DNA from: Rhizobium sophorae
GTDB lineage: Bacteria; Pseudomonadota; Alphaproteobacteria; Rhizobiales; Rhizobiaceae
Reading direction: 5' to 3'
Assembly (NCBI RefSeq): GCF_013087515.1
Contig: NZ_JABFCN010000028.1
Location: forward strand, 62,001-126,000
Length of the DNA stretch: 64,000 bases
Shown one piece after another: positions 17,309 to 26,310 of this stretch. The translations under genes and the position numbers were made by a program. Each line of letters opens with the position of its first letter. Position 1 is the stretch's first letter. The notes beneath the pieces were generated by a model. The model did not search any database and had not been told where the DNA came from. It saw only the letters and a list, made by a program, of their open reading frames with translations.

Positions 17309-19054
17309 TTGCGTGTCAATTTCTCGGCAGCGGGCGCCATCAAAAGGTTGCAGATATTGAAGGTCGGGCTCACATCCCACATTACATTCGTCTTGGTGAC
17401 GCTCACCTGCGCCGCGGCTGTGTTGCTGTGCGGATTTGCGTGGCTCGCTGCGGTGAAGGTCGATGATCTCTCGTTGCGCCGGCAGGCCGACTTCGTTCGG
17501 CAGGGACTGGAAGAGCAGATCGCGGCACTTCCCCGGGAGCAGGAAAGCGTGACCAAATGGGATGACGCCTTCCTTTATGCCAAGCAACGGAACCATGAAT
17601 GGCTGCTCGACAATGTCGGCCGGTGGACGAGCCGGTATTTCGGGCACGACAGGACCTATGTCTTCGACGATACCAATCGCCTGATGTTTGCGTTCCGTGA
17701 CGGCGCGGATGCCGTGCCGCCGCGGCTCGGTGACGACGATGGCCGGGAAGTGACCGCTCTGGCCGGGGAGATGCGCGCCGTTCTCGTCGAGCCGGCTGCA
17801 AAACCCGGCGCCGAAGCGCTCGGGCAACTGGCCGCGGTTCGGACGATCATGATCGGCAACCGGCCGGCAATTGCCAGCGCGCGTCCTATTCTGCCGAGCT
17901 CGACCCGGATGCAGATCGAGGCGGGCCAGGAGTTCATCGCCATCTCGATCAAGTTCATCGATGGAAAAGCTGCCGAAAGCATCGCCCATTACGCGCGGCT
18001 CGAAGGATTACATTTCGCGCCTTCGAAAGGGGAGGACGAGCGGGCGCAGGTGCCAGTGCCGTCCCATGATGGCGGCACGATCGGCTATCTCGTGTGGCCG
18101 CCTATCCTGCCCGGATTTATGCTGCTTCAGCAGATTGCGCCGGCGGGACTTGGCTGCCTTGCGCTGCTGATTGCCGTCGTTTTCTGGCTCGGACGAGGTC
18201 TGCATCGCACTTCGCTGACCCTGCTGGATAGCCGGGCGCAGCTCACCCATCACCGCAACCATCTGGAAGAGATGGTGGCCGATCGAACGGCCGAGATCGA
18301 AAGGCAGAGAGAGGAACTGGACCGCCTGCTGGTGCACGAACGTCAGGTGAATGTGCTCCAGCGCCAGTTCGTCGCCATGGCTTCGCACGAGTTTCGCACG
18401 CCGCTCGCCATCATCGACGCCGCCGCCCAGCGGCTTTGCCGCTCGACGACCAACGTCAGCGGCGATTACGTTCACGAAAAAGCCGGCGTGATCCGAAGCG
18501 CCGTCGTGCGCATGGTCGACCTGATGGAGAGCATCCTCGCCAGCGGCCGGCTCGAAACCGGACAGATCACACTGAAGCGCAGCGAAGGCGATCTGAAAGC
18601 CCTGCTCGTCACCTGCTGCGACAGGCAGCGCCATCTCAGCCGCACGCATGTGTTCCATCTCGATCTTGAGCCAATACCTGACATATTGACGTTCGACCGC
18701 AGCGCGATGGAACAGGTCTTCACCAACCTGATTTCGAACGCCGTCAAATATTCGCCCAACGCGCCTGACATTCATGTCCGCGCCCGGGTCGATGAGAAGA
18801 CGGTGGAGGTCGCCATCTCCGACAGCGGCATCGGCATGGATGCGGAGGATCTGCCGAAGCTGTTCCAGCCCTATTATCGCGCCCGCAGCGCGACGGGTAT
18901 TGCCGGAACCGGCATCGGCCTCAACGTCGTCAAGCAGGTCATCGAACTGCATGGCGGCACCGTCGAGGTGACGAGCGAGCTCGGCAAAGGCACAACATTC
19001 ACCATTCTTCTGCCAATAGAGTTTCTATTGTCGGATCAACAAGTCGCAGCTTAA
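17309..19054 (+). CDS. sensor histidine kinase with CHASE4-like periplasmic domain
   Basis: A 581-residue membrane kinase: TM1 about 22-48 (ITFVLVTLTCAAAVLLCGF), a periplasmic CHASE4-like sensor (KWDDAFLYAKQRNHEWLLDN) to about 260, TM2 about 265-288, a coiled coil (LEEMVADRTAEIERQREEL), HisKA with ASHEFRTPLAII (H360 the phosphorylated residue), and HATPase_c with NLISNAVKYSP, DSGIGM and GTGIGLNVV. The next gene, 10 bases on, is its probable receiver partner. The signal is unknown. The start could lie slightly downstream of ATG 17309. Confidence 0.92.
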   Translation: MRVNFSAAGAIKRLQILKVGLTSHITFVLVTLTCAAAVLLCGFAWLAAVKVDDLSLRRQADFVRQGLEEQIAALPREQESVTKWDDAFLYAKQRNHEWLLDNVGRWTSRYFGHDRTYVFDDTNRLMFAFRDGADAVPPRLGDDDGREVTALAGEMRAVLVEPAAKPGAEALGQLAAVRTIMIGNRPAIASARPILPSSTRMQIEAGQEFIAISIKFIDGKAAESIAHYARLEGLHFAPSKGEDERAQVPVPSHDGGTIGYLVWPPILPGFMLLQQIAPAGLGCLALLIAVVFWLGRGLHRTSLTLLDSRAQLTHHRNHLEEMVADRTAEIERQREELDRLLVHERQVNVLQRQFVAMASHEFRTPLAIIDAAAQRLCRSTTNVSGDYVHEKAGVIRSAVVRMVDLMESILASGRLETGQITLKRSEGDLKALLVTCCDRQRHLSRTHVFHLDLEPIPDILTFDRSAMEQVFTNLISNAVKYSPNAPDIHVRARVDEKTVEVAISDSGIGMDAEDLPKLFQPYYRARSATGIAGTGIGLNVVKQVIELHGGTVEVTSELGKGTTFTILLPIEFLLSDQQVAA

Positions 19055-19064
19055 GGAAGAGCTC

Positions 19065-19466
19065 ATGGTTACCGTCCTTTGCATAGAAGACGAAGTCGAG
19101 ATCCGGAACCTGCTCGTCGAAGAGTTGAGCGAAGCCGGCTACAAGACGCTCGAGGCTTCCAACGGCGCCGAGGGACTGGAAGTGATCCTGTCGAAATGGC
19201 CCGATATCGTCATCAGCGACATTTCGATGCCTGTCATGGACGGGCACCAGCTTCTGGCCGAAATTCAGATCAATCACCCGGAGCTTTCCAACATTCCGTT
19301 CATCCTGCTGACGGCGCTGACCGACCGGGAAAACACGCTGACCGGCCTGCGCGGCGGAGCGGCGGACTATCTGACGAAGCCGCTCGACTTCGATCTGCTG
19401 CTCGCCAAGCTCGAAGGCTGCGTGACGCGCCTTGCCAACGACAAGGCGGTCCACCGGTCGTTCTGA
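19065..19466 (+). CDS. single-domain response regulator
   Basis: A 133-residue stand-alone CheY-like receiver. It has the acidic pair in IEDE (8-10), the phospho-acceptor D52 in VISDISMPVMDG, the Thr in LLTAL and the Lys in YLTKPLD. No output domain follows, so it must act by protein contact or phosphotransfer. Its gene lies 10 bases after the histidine kinase gene, which almost surely phosphorylates it. Confidence 0.93.
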   Translation: MVTVLCIEDEVEIRNLLVEELSEAGYKTLEASNGAEGLEVILSKWPDIVISDISMPVMDGHQLLAEIQINHPELSNIPFILLTALTDRENTLTGLRGGAADYLTKPLDFDLLLAKLEGCVTRLANDKAVHRSF

Positions 19467-19548
19467 TGATCGATGGCGGGGAAGGAAGGACAACGTCCTC
19501 CATTTCCGGGAAAGATACTTTCAAGGAGGGCGAGGCGCTGCCGCATAT

Positions 19549-19573
19549 CTCTTCTCCCCGCTGGGGAGGAGAG
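19549..19573. repeat. REP-like hairpin, second copy
   Basis: CTCTTCTCCCC-GCT-GGGGAGGAGAG is the same palindrome as at 3877-3901, with one mismatch in the stem. It lies between the convergent receiver and MocR genes and probably works as a bidirectional terminator. Confidence 0.7.
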
Positions 19574-19610
19574 GGAGCAAGGCGCTCGTTCCGCTACCAC
19601 CTACCTTCCA

Positions 19611-20978
19611 TTATCTTCTTCCTGCCAGCATACCGCCCAGCGCTTCGAACACCCTTGGATCGAGCGTCTGAGACACATTGAAACGCATGGAATTCGTTGC
19701 CGATTGCGACAGGCTGAACGCGTTTCCCGGAGCCAGAACGATCCTCTCTTCGAGTGCGGCCCGCGCCACATCAGCCGCATCGATGCCATCGGGCAGTTGG
19801 CACCAGAGGAACATCCCGGCCTGGGGCTCCAGCCAGGGCGTTATACCGAGATTCTTCAGCTTGGCCGAGACCTCGCTCATTGCCCGGGCCAGCCGGTGTC
19901 TCAGCGTCTCCATGTGTTTGCGATAGCTGCCGTCGCTCAAGACGTTCAGCACCAGTTCCGCCGCCAACCGGCCGCCGCCGAAGGAGGTGGCGATCTTGAG
20001 GTCTGTCAGGCCGTCGATCCATTCCGGCTTCGCCACGACGAAACCGCAACGCGCCGAGGCCGACAGGGTCTTCGAGAAACTGCCGATGTGGATGACCCGC
20101 TCGAGCCCATCGAAGGCGGCAAGGCGGGGCGCCGGCGTGTGCTCGAAATCGGAAAAGATATCGTCCTCGATGATGGTCAAGTCGAACTGGTCGGCGAGTT
20201 TTAGAACCCGGTGAGCCGTAACGGGAGACAAGGTTGCGCCGGTCGGATTGTGGATGGCGGAGTTGGTGATGTAGAGCCGCGGCCGCTCATCGGCGACGAC
20301 TTGCGCAAACACTTCGACATCGGGACCGGATGGCGTGTAGGGCACGCCGACGATCTTTGTCCGATGGGCGCGCAACAGCGCATGGAAATTGAAATAGCAG
20401 GGATCGTCGACCAGCACCGTGTCGCCGGGTTCAAGCAGGAAACGGCAGAGCAGATCGATTGCCTGCGTGCCGGAATCGGCCAGCATGATTTGGTCTGGGG
20501 AGGCTTCGATCCCCCGTTCGCCCATGCGCCGCGAAATCAGCTGGCGCAGCTGCGGCAAGCCGAGCGGCGAGCCGTAATCGGCGAGTGCCGGCCCGTCGGC
20601 GCGGGCAAGCGTTCTGAGCCCGCGGCGCATGCCGTCCCCCGGCAGCCAGGAAGGCGGAAGCCAGCCGCATCCCGGCTTCAGGTCCGCTTCGCCAGCCTCC
20701 AGCGATTGCCGCGATATCCAGAACGGGTCGACGGCGCGGTCGAGCTTCGGCCCGGCCTCGGCAAGCGCAAAGGGGGCTGCCTGATTGGCGACGTAGAATC
20801 CCGAGCCTGGTCTTGCCAAGATCGCGCCTTCGGCAACCAACCGCTCATAGGCGTCGACGACGGTCGAAGTCGACAGCTTCAACGTCGCAGCCAGCCCTCG
20901 CACAGATGGTAGCTTTGCGCCCGGCGTCAGGCTGCGCCCGGCGATGCGCTGCCTGATCGTCGCGGTGACCATCTCCAC
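19611..20978 (-). CDS. MocR-type (GntR-HTH plus aminotransferase) transcriptional regulator
   Basis: A 455-residue fusion. Residues 1-65 form a GntR winged helix (LPSVRGLAATLKLSTSTVVDAYERLVAEG). The rest is a fold-type I PLP aminotransferase with NPTGATL, IIEDDIFSDF and GSFSKTLSASARCGF, where K303 is the PLP lysine. MocR proteins bind a PLP-amine complex and control neighbouring genes. This one is divergent from an EamA transporter gene, with a 20-base dyad in the gap, so it probably regulates export of an amino acid or similar amine. Its own start ATG 20978 is reasonable. Confidence 0.93.
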   Translation of the reverse strand: MEMVTATIRQRIAGRSLTPGAKLPSVRGLAATLKLSTSTVVDAYERLVAEGAILARPGSGFYVANQAAPFALAEAGPKLDRAVDPFWISRQSLEAGEADLKPGCGWLPPSWLPGDGMRRGLRTLARADGPALADYGSPLGLPQLRQLISRRMGERGIEASPDQIMLADSGTQAIDLLCRFLLEPGDTVLVDDPCYFNFHALLRAHRTKIVGVPYTPSGPDVEVFAQVVADERPRLYITNSAIHNPTGATLSPVTAHRVLKLADQFDLTIIEDDIFSDFEHTPAPRLAAFDGLERVIHIGSFSKTLSASARCGFVVAKPEWIDGLTDLKIATSFGGGRLAAELVLNVLSDGSYRKHMETLRHRLARAMSEVSAKLKNLGITPWLEPQAGMFLWCQLPDGIDAADVARAALEERIVLAPGNAFSLSQSATNSMRFNVSQTLDPRVFEALGGMLAGRR

Positions 20979-21019
20979 GCGTGTGCGTCTTCATTCATCC
21001 GTATTGCTTCCTGCACCAT

Positions 21020-21039
21020 TACAGTTTTGCAAAATTGTA
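21020..21039. promoter_or_regulatory. 20-bp near-perfect dyad, candidate MocR operator
   Basis: TACAGTTTTGCAAAATTGTA has one mismatch in its dyad and lies in the 131-base gap between the divergent MocR and EamA genes. Its position suggests a regulator or RNA-polymerase site. MocR sites are often paired direct repeats, so the assignment is tentative. Confidence 0.45.
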
Positions 21040-21109
21040 TCAGACTGTGACTGTCATAACCATCCGTGTTGGCCGATAAAAGCTAGAGAATGAAGGAGTG
21101 CAGCGCATC

Positions 21110-21985
21110 ATGGAGCGCGAGATGGACCGCATGGCATCGGGATGGATCAATGGTTTTATCGGGGTGGTGATCTTCAGCGGATCGCTGCCGGCGACGCGCG
21201 TGGCGGTGATGCAGTTCGATCCGGTCTTCCTCACCGTGGCGCGCGCGGCGATCGCCGGCTTTCTTGCGCTCGGCCTGCTGATCGCCTTTAGAGAGAAGCG
21301 GCCGAGCCGGCGTGACATTCTCTCCCTGGCGGTCGTGGCGCTCGGCGTCGTTGTCGGCTTTCCCCTGTTGACGGCGCTAGCGCTGCAGCACGTCACCTCC
21401 GCTCATTCGATCGTCTTCATCGGCCTGCTGCCGCTTGCGACCGCGATCTTCGGCGTTATCCGTGGCGGAGAACGGCCGAAGCCGGCATTCTGGCTGTTCT
21501 CCGTCCTCGGCAGCGCGCTGGTGGCGGGATTCGCATTGACGCAGGGACTGACGGCGTCGCCGGTCGGCGATCTGCTGATGCTGGCGGCTGTCGTCGTCTG
21601 CGGCCTCGGCTATGCCGAAGGCGGCAGGCTTTCGCGCACGCTCGGCGGATGGCAGGTGATTTCCTGGGCGCTCGTGCTGTCGCTGCCGGCGACGGTCGCA
21701 GTCGCGCTTTTGCATCGGCCGGCGACCTTCTCCGGCATCGAAACGCCGGCGCTGCTTGGCCTGGCCTATGTCTCGCTGTTTTCCATGCTGATCGGCTTCA
21801 TCTTCTGGTATCGCGGCCTGTCGCAGGGCGGCATCGCGGCGGTCGGCCAACTGCAGCTGCTGCAGCCGTTCTTCGGCCTGGCGCTTGCCGCAACCCTGCT
21901 GCACGAGCCCGTGACCTGGGCCATGCTCGCCGTCACCGTTGCCGTCATCCTCTGCGTGGCCGGCGCCCGCAGGTTTGCACGGTAG
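21110..21985 (+). CDS. EamA/DMT family transporter
   Basis: A ~291-residue inner-membrane protein with ten predicted helices in two EamA halves, for example FIGVVIFSGSLPATRVAV at the start, then ARAAIAGFLALGLLIAF, SIVFIGLLPLATAIFGV, and in the second half LGLAYVSLFSMLIGFIFWYRGL with GQLQLLQPFFGLALAATLL. Such carriers export amino acids, metabolites or drugs. ATG 21110 lies 11 bases after AAGGAG; GTG 21098 overlaps that site, and ATG 21122 or 21131 are alternatives. The divergent MocR gene is the likely regulator. Confidence 0.9.
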   Translation: MEREMDRMASGWINGFIGVVIFSGSLPATRVAVMQFDPVFLTVARAAIAGFLALGLLIAFREKRPSRRDILSLAVVALGVVVGFPLLTALALQHVTSAHSIVFIGLLPLATAIFGVIRGGERPKPAFWLFSVLGSALVAGFALTQGLTASPVGDLLMLAAVVVCGLGYAEGGRLSRTLGGWQVISWALVLSLPATVAVALLHRPATFSGIETPALLGLAYVSLFSMLIGFIFWYRGLSQGGIAAVGQLQLLQPFFGLALAATLLHEPVTWAMLAVTVAVILCVAGARRFAR

Positions 21986-22012
21986 GGGAGGATCGTGACG
22001 CTCTCTGTGTCC

Positions 22013-22627
22013 TCAGGTTCGGTCAAAAACCTCGGGCTGCAATTGCCCAATCTTCATCAGATGCTGCAGCGTGTATGATATTGACAGAGCGTCGTCGAGC
22101 CCGTCATGCCCACGCAATGGAGGATGGTCGACGCCGTAGTAGTCGGCCAGTTTGTTGCTGGGTGTCTTTGCCAAATCCTCGATCGGCATGCCCGCAGCGA
22201 TGAAAAGCTTGACGGCGTTGTCGAAGCGGCGGGCCGGGATAGAAGGCTGAATGCCTGCGACATAGCAGCTGATGGCCAACATGTTCAACTCGTCCTTGCC
22301 CCACGACCAAAACCGGGCGCCGCCCGAGAAGCTGTCGATGCCGGAAAGTGCATCCTCCAACGCCACGCCATGGGCGTCGATATCCTCTTCGGTGATGCCG
22401 GTCAGATTGGTGAAATAAGGATCGAGCGGATATCTCTCGCCGAAGCGATCGATGGGCCGAACATAGGACTTGTACGTATCGAGGATCGGAAACTCGCCTT
22501 CGAGGCCAAGCTTGACGGCACCGATCTGCGCAATGACAGGATCGGGATCGTGGGCCGCGCACCAAAATCTGCGTTGCGAGCCTTCCAGGCAAAGAAATTC
22601 ACAGTCGAATATGATGGCGGTCTTCAT
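22013..22627 (-). CDS. 3'-5' exonuclease, DnaQ-like (DEDDh)
   Basis: A 204-residue protein with exonuclease motifs: ExoI FDCEF (D8, E10), ExoII around SWGKDELNML, and ExoIII GHDGLDDALS (His then Asp four residues later, DEDDh type). It should remove nucleotides from DNA or RNA 3' ends in the cytoplasm using two metal ions. It is a stand-alone exonuclease, not fused to a polymerase. It is divergent from a phosphotransferase remnant. The biological substrate is not known. Confidence 0.87.
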   Translation of the reverse strand: MKTAIIFDCEFLCLEGSQRRFWCAAHDPDPVIAQIGAVKLGLEGEFPILDTYKSYVRPIDRFGERYPLDPYFTNLTGITEEDIDAHGVALEDALSGIDSFSGGARFWSWGKDELNMLAISCYVAGIQPSIPARRFDNAVKLFIAAGMPIEDLAKTPSNKLADYYGVDHPPLRGHDGLDDALSISYTLQHLMKIGQLQPEVFDRT

Positions 22628-22681
22628 CGTCGACGCTCCTCTGACAAATTATCCGGATTAGTTTAAGGACAAATCCAACGC

Positions 22682-23230
22682 ATGGAGCGCATCGAGATGC
22701 AAGCGCCCCGCGTCTCTTTGGAGACCTATGGCCGCCGGCCAAGCGTCCCACCTGCAAGAGCGCCGCTTGAAGACATGGCGCAACTGCATCGAAGCATTCA
22801 CGAAAAACCCGGCGACGGGTTGCAGTCTCTGATGGCCAGGCTTTCGGCCAGGATCCGGCGAGCCGAGGGGCTGGATCCTGCGTCCAGAAAGCGGCTCCTG
22901 TTGGAACTCGATTCCCTTCCGGATGGCGACAGGGTGTGTCATAGCGATTTTCACCCCTGGAATATTCACGGATCGGGGCAGGGGTTTATGATCGTCGACT
23001 GGCTCGACGCTTGCTGTGGCAATCCTCTGGCCGATGTCTGCCGAACATACCTTCTGTTGCACCATGCGGTGCCGGACAGGGCGATGGGCTATGTTGAAGC
23101 TTACGCCTCGGTCACCGGATCGGAGGTCGGCAGCATTCTGGTCTGGCTTCCCCCGATTGCCGCCGCCCGGCTGACGGAAGGCGTTGCAAACGAAAATGAC
23201 GAGCTGTTGCGGTTGGCTGGCCTGAGCCCA
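22682..23230 (+). pseudogene. aminoglycoside-phosphotransferase-family remnant, N-lobe missing
   Basis: About 183 residues match the C-terminal part of APH/choline-kinase-like enzymes: the catalytic loop VCHSDFHPWNI and the metal-binding Asp in MIVDWLDACCGNPLADVCRTYLLL. The first recognisable segment, MERIE...LHRSIH, belongs to the middle of such proteins. The ATP-binding N-lobe with its lysine is missing: an in-frame TAA lies just upstream, and the divergent exonuclease gene begins at 22627. After about base 23230 the frame stays open to 23872 only as antisense of the cupin gene, so the natural stop is also lost. It is very likely non-functional. Confidence 0.75.
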
Positions 23231-23308
23231 AAACTGTCGAAGCTCCAAACAAGTTGGTCTCCGCTTTGCGCGAAGCCGCCATTGCGGCCGACTATCGGCC
23301 TGGCTGAT

Positions 23309-23836
23309 CTATTCGCTGTTTCCTCGGCCCTTTGCTTCCCGCACCAGGTCCGGCATTCCATCGTGCGGACCAAGGGCATGGGTGGGATGGTCATCCCACC
23401 AATCATTATGCAGTGGTCGACGGTGAGGGTGGAGTGGATAGAAGATCCGGTTTTCGGCCTTGTGGCGCTCGCCGACGACGAGGAGATGCACTTCGGCTTG
23501 CGTGTTGTTGAGGAAATTATGGGCGATCCCGGTGCCGGCAGGAAATCCGACGGCGTCGCCGGGCTTCAGCCGATGCAGATGGCCATCGAGCCAGACGTCG
23601 GGCTCGCCTTCGATGACATAGACGAATTCTTCCTCGGCGCTCTCGGCATGCGGAAAGGATGTACGCCGGCCGGGCGGCAAGCGCTCATGATGAATGCCCA
23701 ATTTTGCCAGGCCAAAATAGCGTCCGAAGGGCGCACCGATGCTCATCAACTCGTCGTCTTCGTCATAGTGCGAGTCGTCAGGCCGTTCGATCTCGCTCCA
23801 GTGGACGACAAAGGAGGGGCGCTCCGACGTTGCCAT
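23309..23836 (-). CDS. cupin domain protein
   Basis: A 175-residue soluble cupin. Motif 1 is G-x5-H-type (TSFPHAESAEEEFVYVIEGE, with His and Glu metal ligands) and motif 2 is PGDAVGFPAGTGIAHNF (second His). The C-terminal part is rich in His and Asp (WWDDHPTHALGPHDG). It may be a metal-dependent isomerase, dioxygenase or binding protein; the reaction cannot be named. It is antisense to the run-on of the phosphotransferase remnant. Confidence 0.88.
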   Translation of the reverse strand: MATSERPSFVVHWSEIERPDDSHYDEDDELMSIGAPFGRYFGLAKLGIHHERLPPGRRTSFPHAESAEEEFVYVIEGEPDVWLDGHLHRLKPGDAVGFPAGTGIAHNFLNNTQAEVHLLVVGERHKAENRIFYPLHPHRRPLHNDWWDDHPTHALGPHDGMPDLVREAKGRGNSE

Positions 23837-24095
23837 GGTAATCCTCCTGATGTGAGAGGTTCAGATGATTGAGGACACGGACATGCTGCCGTGAATGGAA
23901 GGCGACCGCAAGGGCAAAACGGCGGCTCCAACGCAAGCGGCGTGGCCGTCCGTCGGCATTCGGCCCGGGGCGCCCTTGGCGCTAACCCTGTCTCGGTAAA
24001 CGGGTCGAAGGGAGTTGCCATGCGAGGGCGGAACCTTGATCCGAGGATCCCTGCCACGGCAGCTCCCGATCCGGACGAAAATTTCTACAAACGGC

Positions 24096-24482
24096 TCACT
24101 TGGCGGGCACGACGAGCGGCGCCCCTTTGCGAACGATGTAGGTTGCCAATTCCGACGCCTTGCCGCTACCGACGTTCTTTGCCGAGTGAACGACGCCGGA
24201 GGGAATGAACAAGGATTGGCCGGCCTTCAGGGTCACCGGCTCTCTGCCTTCGAGCTGGTATTCCAGCGTCCCTTCGATGACGAAGGCGACTTCCTCGCCG
24301 GGATGCGAGTGGTTCGGCGCGAGAACGCCCGGGGCGATATCGACGCGGACCTGAACGACCTCGTGGCCGGGCACGTCGATATCGTTCTTGATGAGATCGG
24401 TGCGCTGGATCGGCTGTTCCGCATGTGCCGCTGCCGCGCCGCCGAGAACAAGGGCGAGCGCCATAGCCTGGATCATTTTCAT
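24096..24482 (-). CDS. exported cupin protein
   Basis: A 128-residue single cupin with a clear Sec signal peptide (MKMIQAMALALVLGGAAAAHA-EQ). Metal-ligand motifs are HSHPGEEVAFVIEG and LKAGQSLFIPSGVVHSAKN. ATG 24482 follows AGGAAGGA at seven bases; the longer upstream frame is noise. It is expected in the periplasm. The reaction is unknown; related exported cupins have been called quercetin-dioxygenase-like. Confidence 0.88.
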   Translation of the reverse strand: MKMIQAMALALVLGGAAAAHAEQPIQRTDLIKNDIDVPGHEVVQVRVDIAPGVLAPNHSHPGEEVAFVIEGTLEYQLEGREPVTLKAGQSLFIPSGVVHSAKNVGSGKASELATYIVRKGAPLVVPAK

Positions 24483-24691
24483 TGTGTCATCCTTCCTGAA
24501 TTGACCATTTGTCGGCTCATCGGCCGCATCGGGATTTAAGTCGATGATTGAACCAGGGATGTGTCGGCAAACCCGCATTTTTGTAAGCCAGTGTATCTGC
24601 GGCGCCGCGGCGTTGGTCTGCGTGAGATAACTGTCAAAGATTGGGCCGGCATCGGTTCGGGCCAACGTTGCTTGTGATAGGGTGTGCCTGG

Positions 24692-24855
24692 AGCCCCCCT
24701 CTGGCCTGCCGGCCATCTCCCCCACAGGTGGGGAGATTGGCTGGGCGCAACGGCTTCCCCAATCAATTAGCGGTTCAGCGCGGCGAAACGGCAGATGACC
24801 AGGAAGCGCGAGCCGCTTGTGATCTCCCCACCAGTGGGGGGATGGCAGAGGGGGC
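24692..24855. repeat. pair of inverted intergenic repeats with GGGG-rich hairpins
   Basis: Two copies of one repeat face each other in the 410-base gap between the cupin and ROK genes: the left reads CCCCCCTCTGGC... then a CATCTCCCCCAC-AGGTGGGGAGAT-type hairpin; the right reads GATCTCCCCACCAGTGGGGG, then GATGGCAGAGGGGGC. Each makes a local hairpin and together they form a long-range palindrome. This matches the general form of rhizobial intergenic mosaic repeats. No gene is seen in the gap. Confidence 0.65.
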
Positions 24856-24892
24856 TTTACACGGCAAGCAATCCCGCCGATCTCTCGCGGCT

Positions 24893-26110
24893 TTACGCCG
24901 CCGACGACGAACCCGCGGTCATGACACTCGCCAAGCTGGCAATGTCCGTAATGCCGCCGGAGGATTCGAAGTCGAAGATTTTTTGGGTGACGAGGGCGGC
25001 CGCCCCCCGAGCCCAGGAATTGTCCTCCCAGTCGGGCAAGAGCGGCGGGGCGGTTCGGAAGGTACGGGCGGAAAGCGCTTCGCGCAGGGGCGTGAGGAAA
25101 GGGTCGCCGAGGGAGACGGCTTCGCCGCCGGCGACGATGACTTCGGGATCGGTAATGTTGACGAGATTGGCAAGAGCGGTGCCGATGCCGCGGCCGGAAT
25201 CGGCGACGAGGGCGAGGGCGGCGGCATCGCCTGATGCGAGCGCAGCCGACAATTCCGGCAGTCCCAGTTCCTCGCGGCCGGTCGCTTCCCGCCAGCGTCG
25301 GAGCATCGAGATTTCGGAGTGATAGGCCATAAGACAGCCGCGCTTGCCGCATTCGCAGAGCCGGCCGTTCTCCTCGTAAAGCGTGTGGCCGAATTTGCCG
25401 GCGGCACCATTGGCGCCGCGATAGAGCTTGCCCTCGATGACGAGCGCGCAGCTGATGCCGACGCCGACGGCGAGAACGGCCATGTTGCGATGCTGGCGGC
25501 CGAGCCCGAAGAGCTGCTGGGCGATGGCATAGGCATTGGTGTCGTCTTCCAGCCAGACCGGCACATGGACGCGGCTGGCGACGAGCGAGGCGAGGGGGAC
25601 ATTATCCCACTTGAATCGGTAGCTGCGCACGCAGGCCGTCTGTTCGTGATTGATGACGCCGGGCATGGAGATGCCGATACCGGCGAGCTTGGCGTTCGGC
25701 CGGCCGGCGAGCTTCACCAGTTCGGGAACGGTACCCGCCAGCAGGTCGGCGACCTTATCCGGTTCGTGGCCGTCGAGGCTTACCCGCATGGCGGCGACGG
25801 GGTTGGTGGCAAGGTCGGTTGCCACGCATTCCACCGAATCCACCATCAGCTTGAAGCCGACGGCGAACGCGTGTTCGTAGTTGATATCCACGGGGATCGG
25901 GCGGCGGCCGGTGAGGCCGGGCACGGTCTTCCCTTCGATGACGATGCCTTCCTCCAAAAGGTCGGCAACGACGAAGGTGACGGCGGCCGGGCTCAAGCCG
26001 ATGACTGTCGCGATATCGGCGCGGCTCCTCGGCCCCTCGCGGCGGAGAAGGTTGAGGATGAGGCGTCGGTTCATGGCTCTCGCCGTGGTCTGGTCGCCTT
26101 TCAGCTTCAC
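24893..26110 (-). CDS. ROK family transcriptional regulator
   Basis: The 405-residue protein begins with a winged helix (RRLILNLLRREGPRSRADIATVIGLSPAAVTFVVADLLEEG, about 14-60). A ROK/ASKHA domain follows with GIGISMPGVI, EDDTNAYA and the zinc motif CECGKRGCL. It resembles NagC/Mlc/XylR repressors, which respond to a sugar or sugar phosphate. The GTG start at 26110 follows AAGGA at seven bases. It is divergent from a CUT1 transporter and GH42 operon, with an AT-rich dyad just upstream of its start, so it likely represses that operon until a galactoside is present. Confidence 0.93.
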   Translation of the reverse strand: MKLKGDQTTARAMNRRLILNLLRREGPRSRADIATVIGLSPAAVTFVVADLLEEGIVIEGKTVPGLTGRRPIPVDINYEHAFAVGFKLMVDSVECVATDLATNPVAAMRVSLDGHEPDKVADLLAGTVPELVKLAGRPNAKLAGIGISMPGVINHEQTACVRSYRFKWDNVPLASLVASRVHVPVWLEDDTNAYAIAQQLFGLGRQHRNMAVLAVGVGISCALVIEGKLYRGANGAAGKFGHTLYEENGRLCECGKRGCLMAYHSEISMLRRWREATGREELGLPELSAALASGDAAALALVADSGRGIGTALANLVNITDPEVIVAGGEAVSLGDPFLTPLREALSARTFRTAPPLLPDWEDNSWARGAAALVTQKIFDFESSGGITDIASLASVMTAGSSSAA

Positions 26111-26120
26111 GATACATTCC

Positions 26121-26137
26121 TTAATTTTGTAAATTAA
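26121..26137. promoter_or_regulatory. AT-rich dyad, candidate ROK operator
   Basis: TTAATTT-TGT-AAATTAA is a perfect 7-bp inverted repeat 11 bases upstream of the ROK gene start, in the divergent gap with the transporter operon. NagC/Mlc-type ROK repressors use AT-rich dyads of this kind, so autoregulation and control of the galactoside operon are plausible. Confidence 0.5.
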
Positions 26138-26310
26138 TTATTGCGGGCTGGTTCGATCTATGCATAAGTTTGGCCGCCGATCAACTGAGCCAAGCGGATT
26201 ATACGCCTTGGGATGACGGATGGATCGGCGCGTTGAATGCCTGATCGAGCGCTTCAAGGAGGAGGTCGCTTGGGCCAGGCGGTGTCGATCGGTCAACTGG
26301 GAGGAATTCA

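Noticed and set aside
24483..25352. 290-codon N-terminal extension of the exported cupin
   Set aside because: It would cover part of the ROK gene out of frame and bury a good signal peptide that has its own ribosome site.
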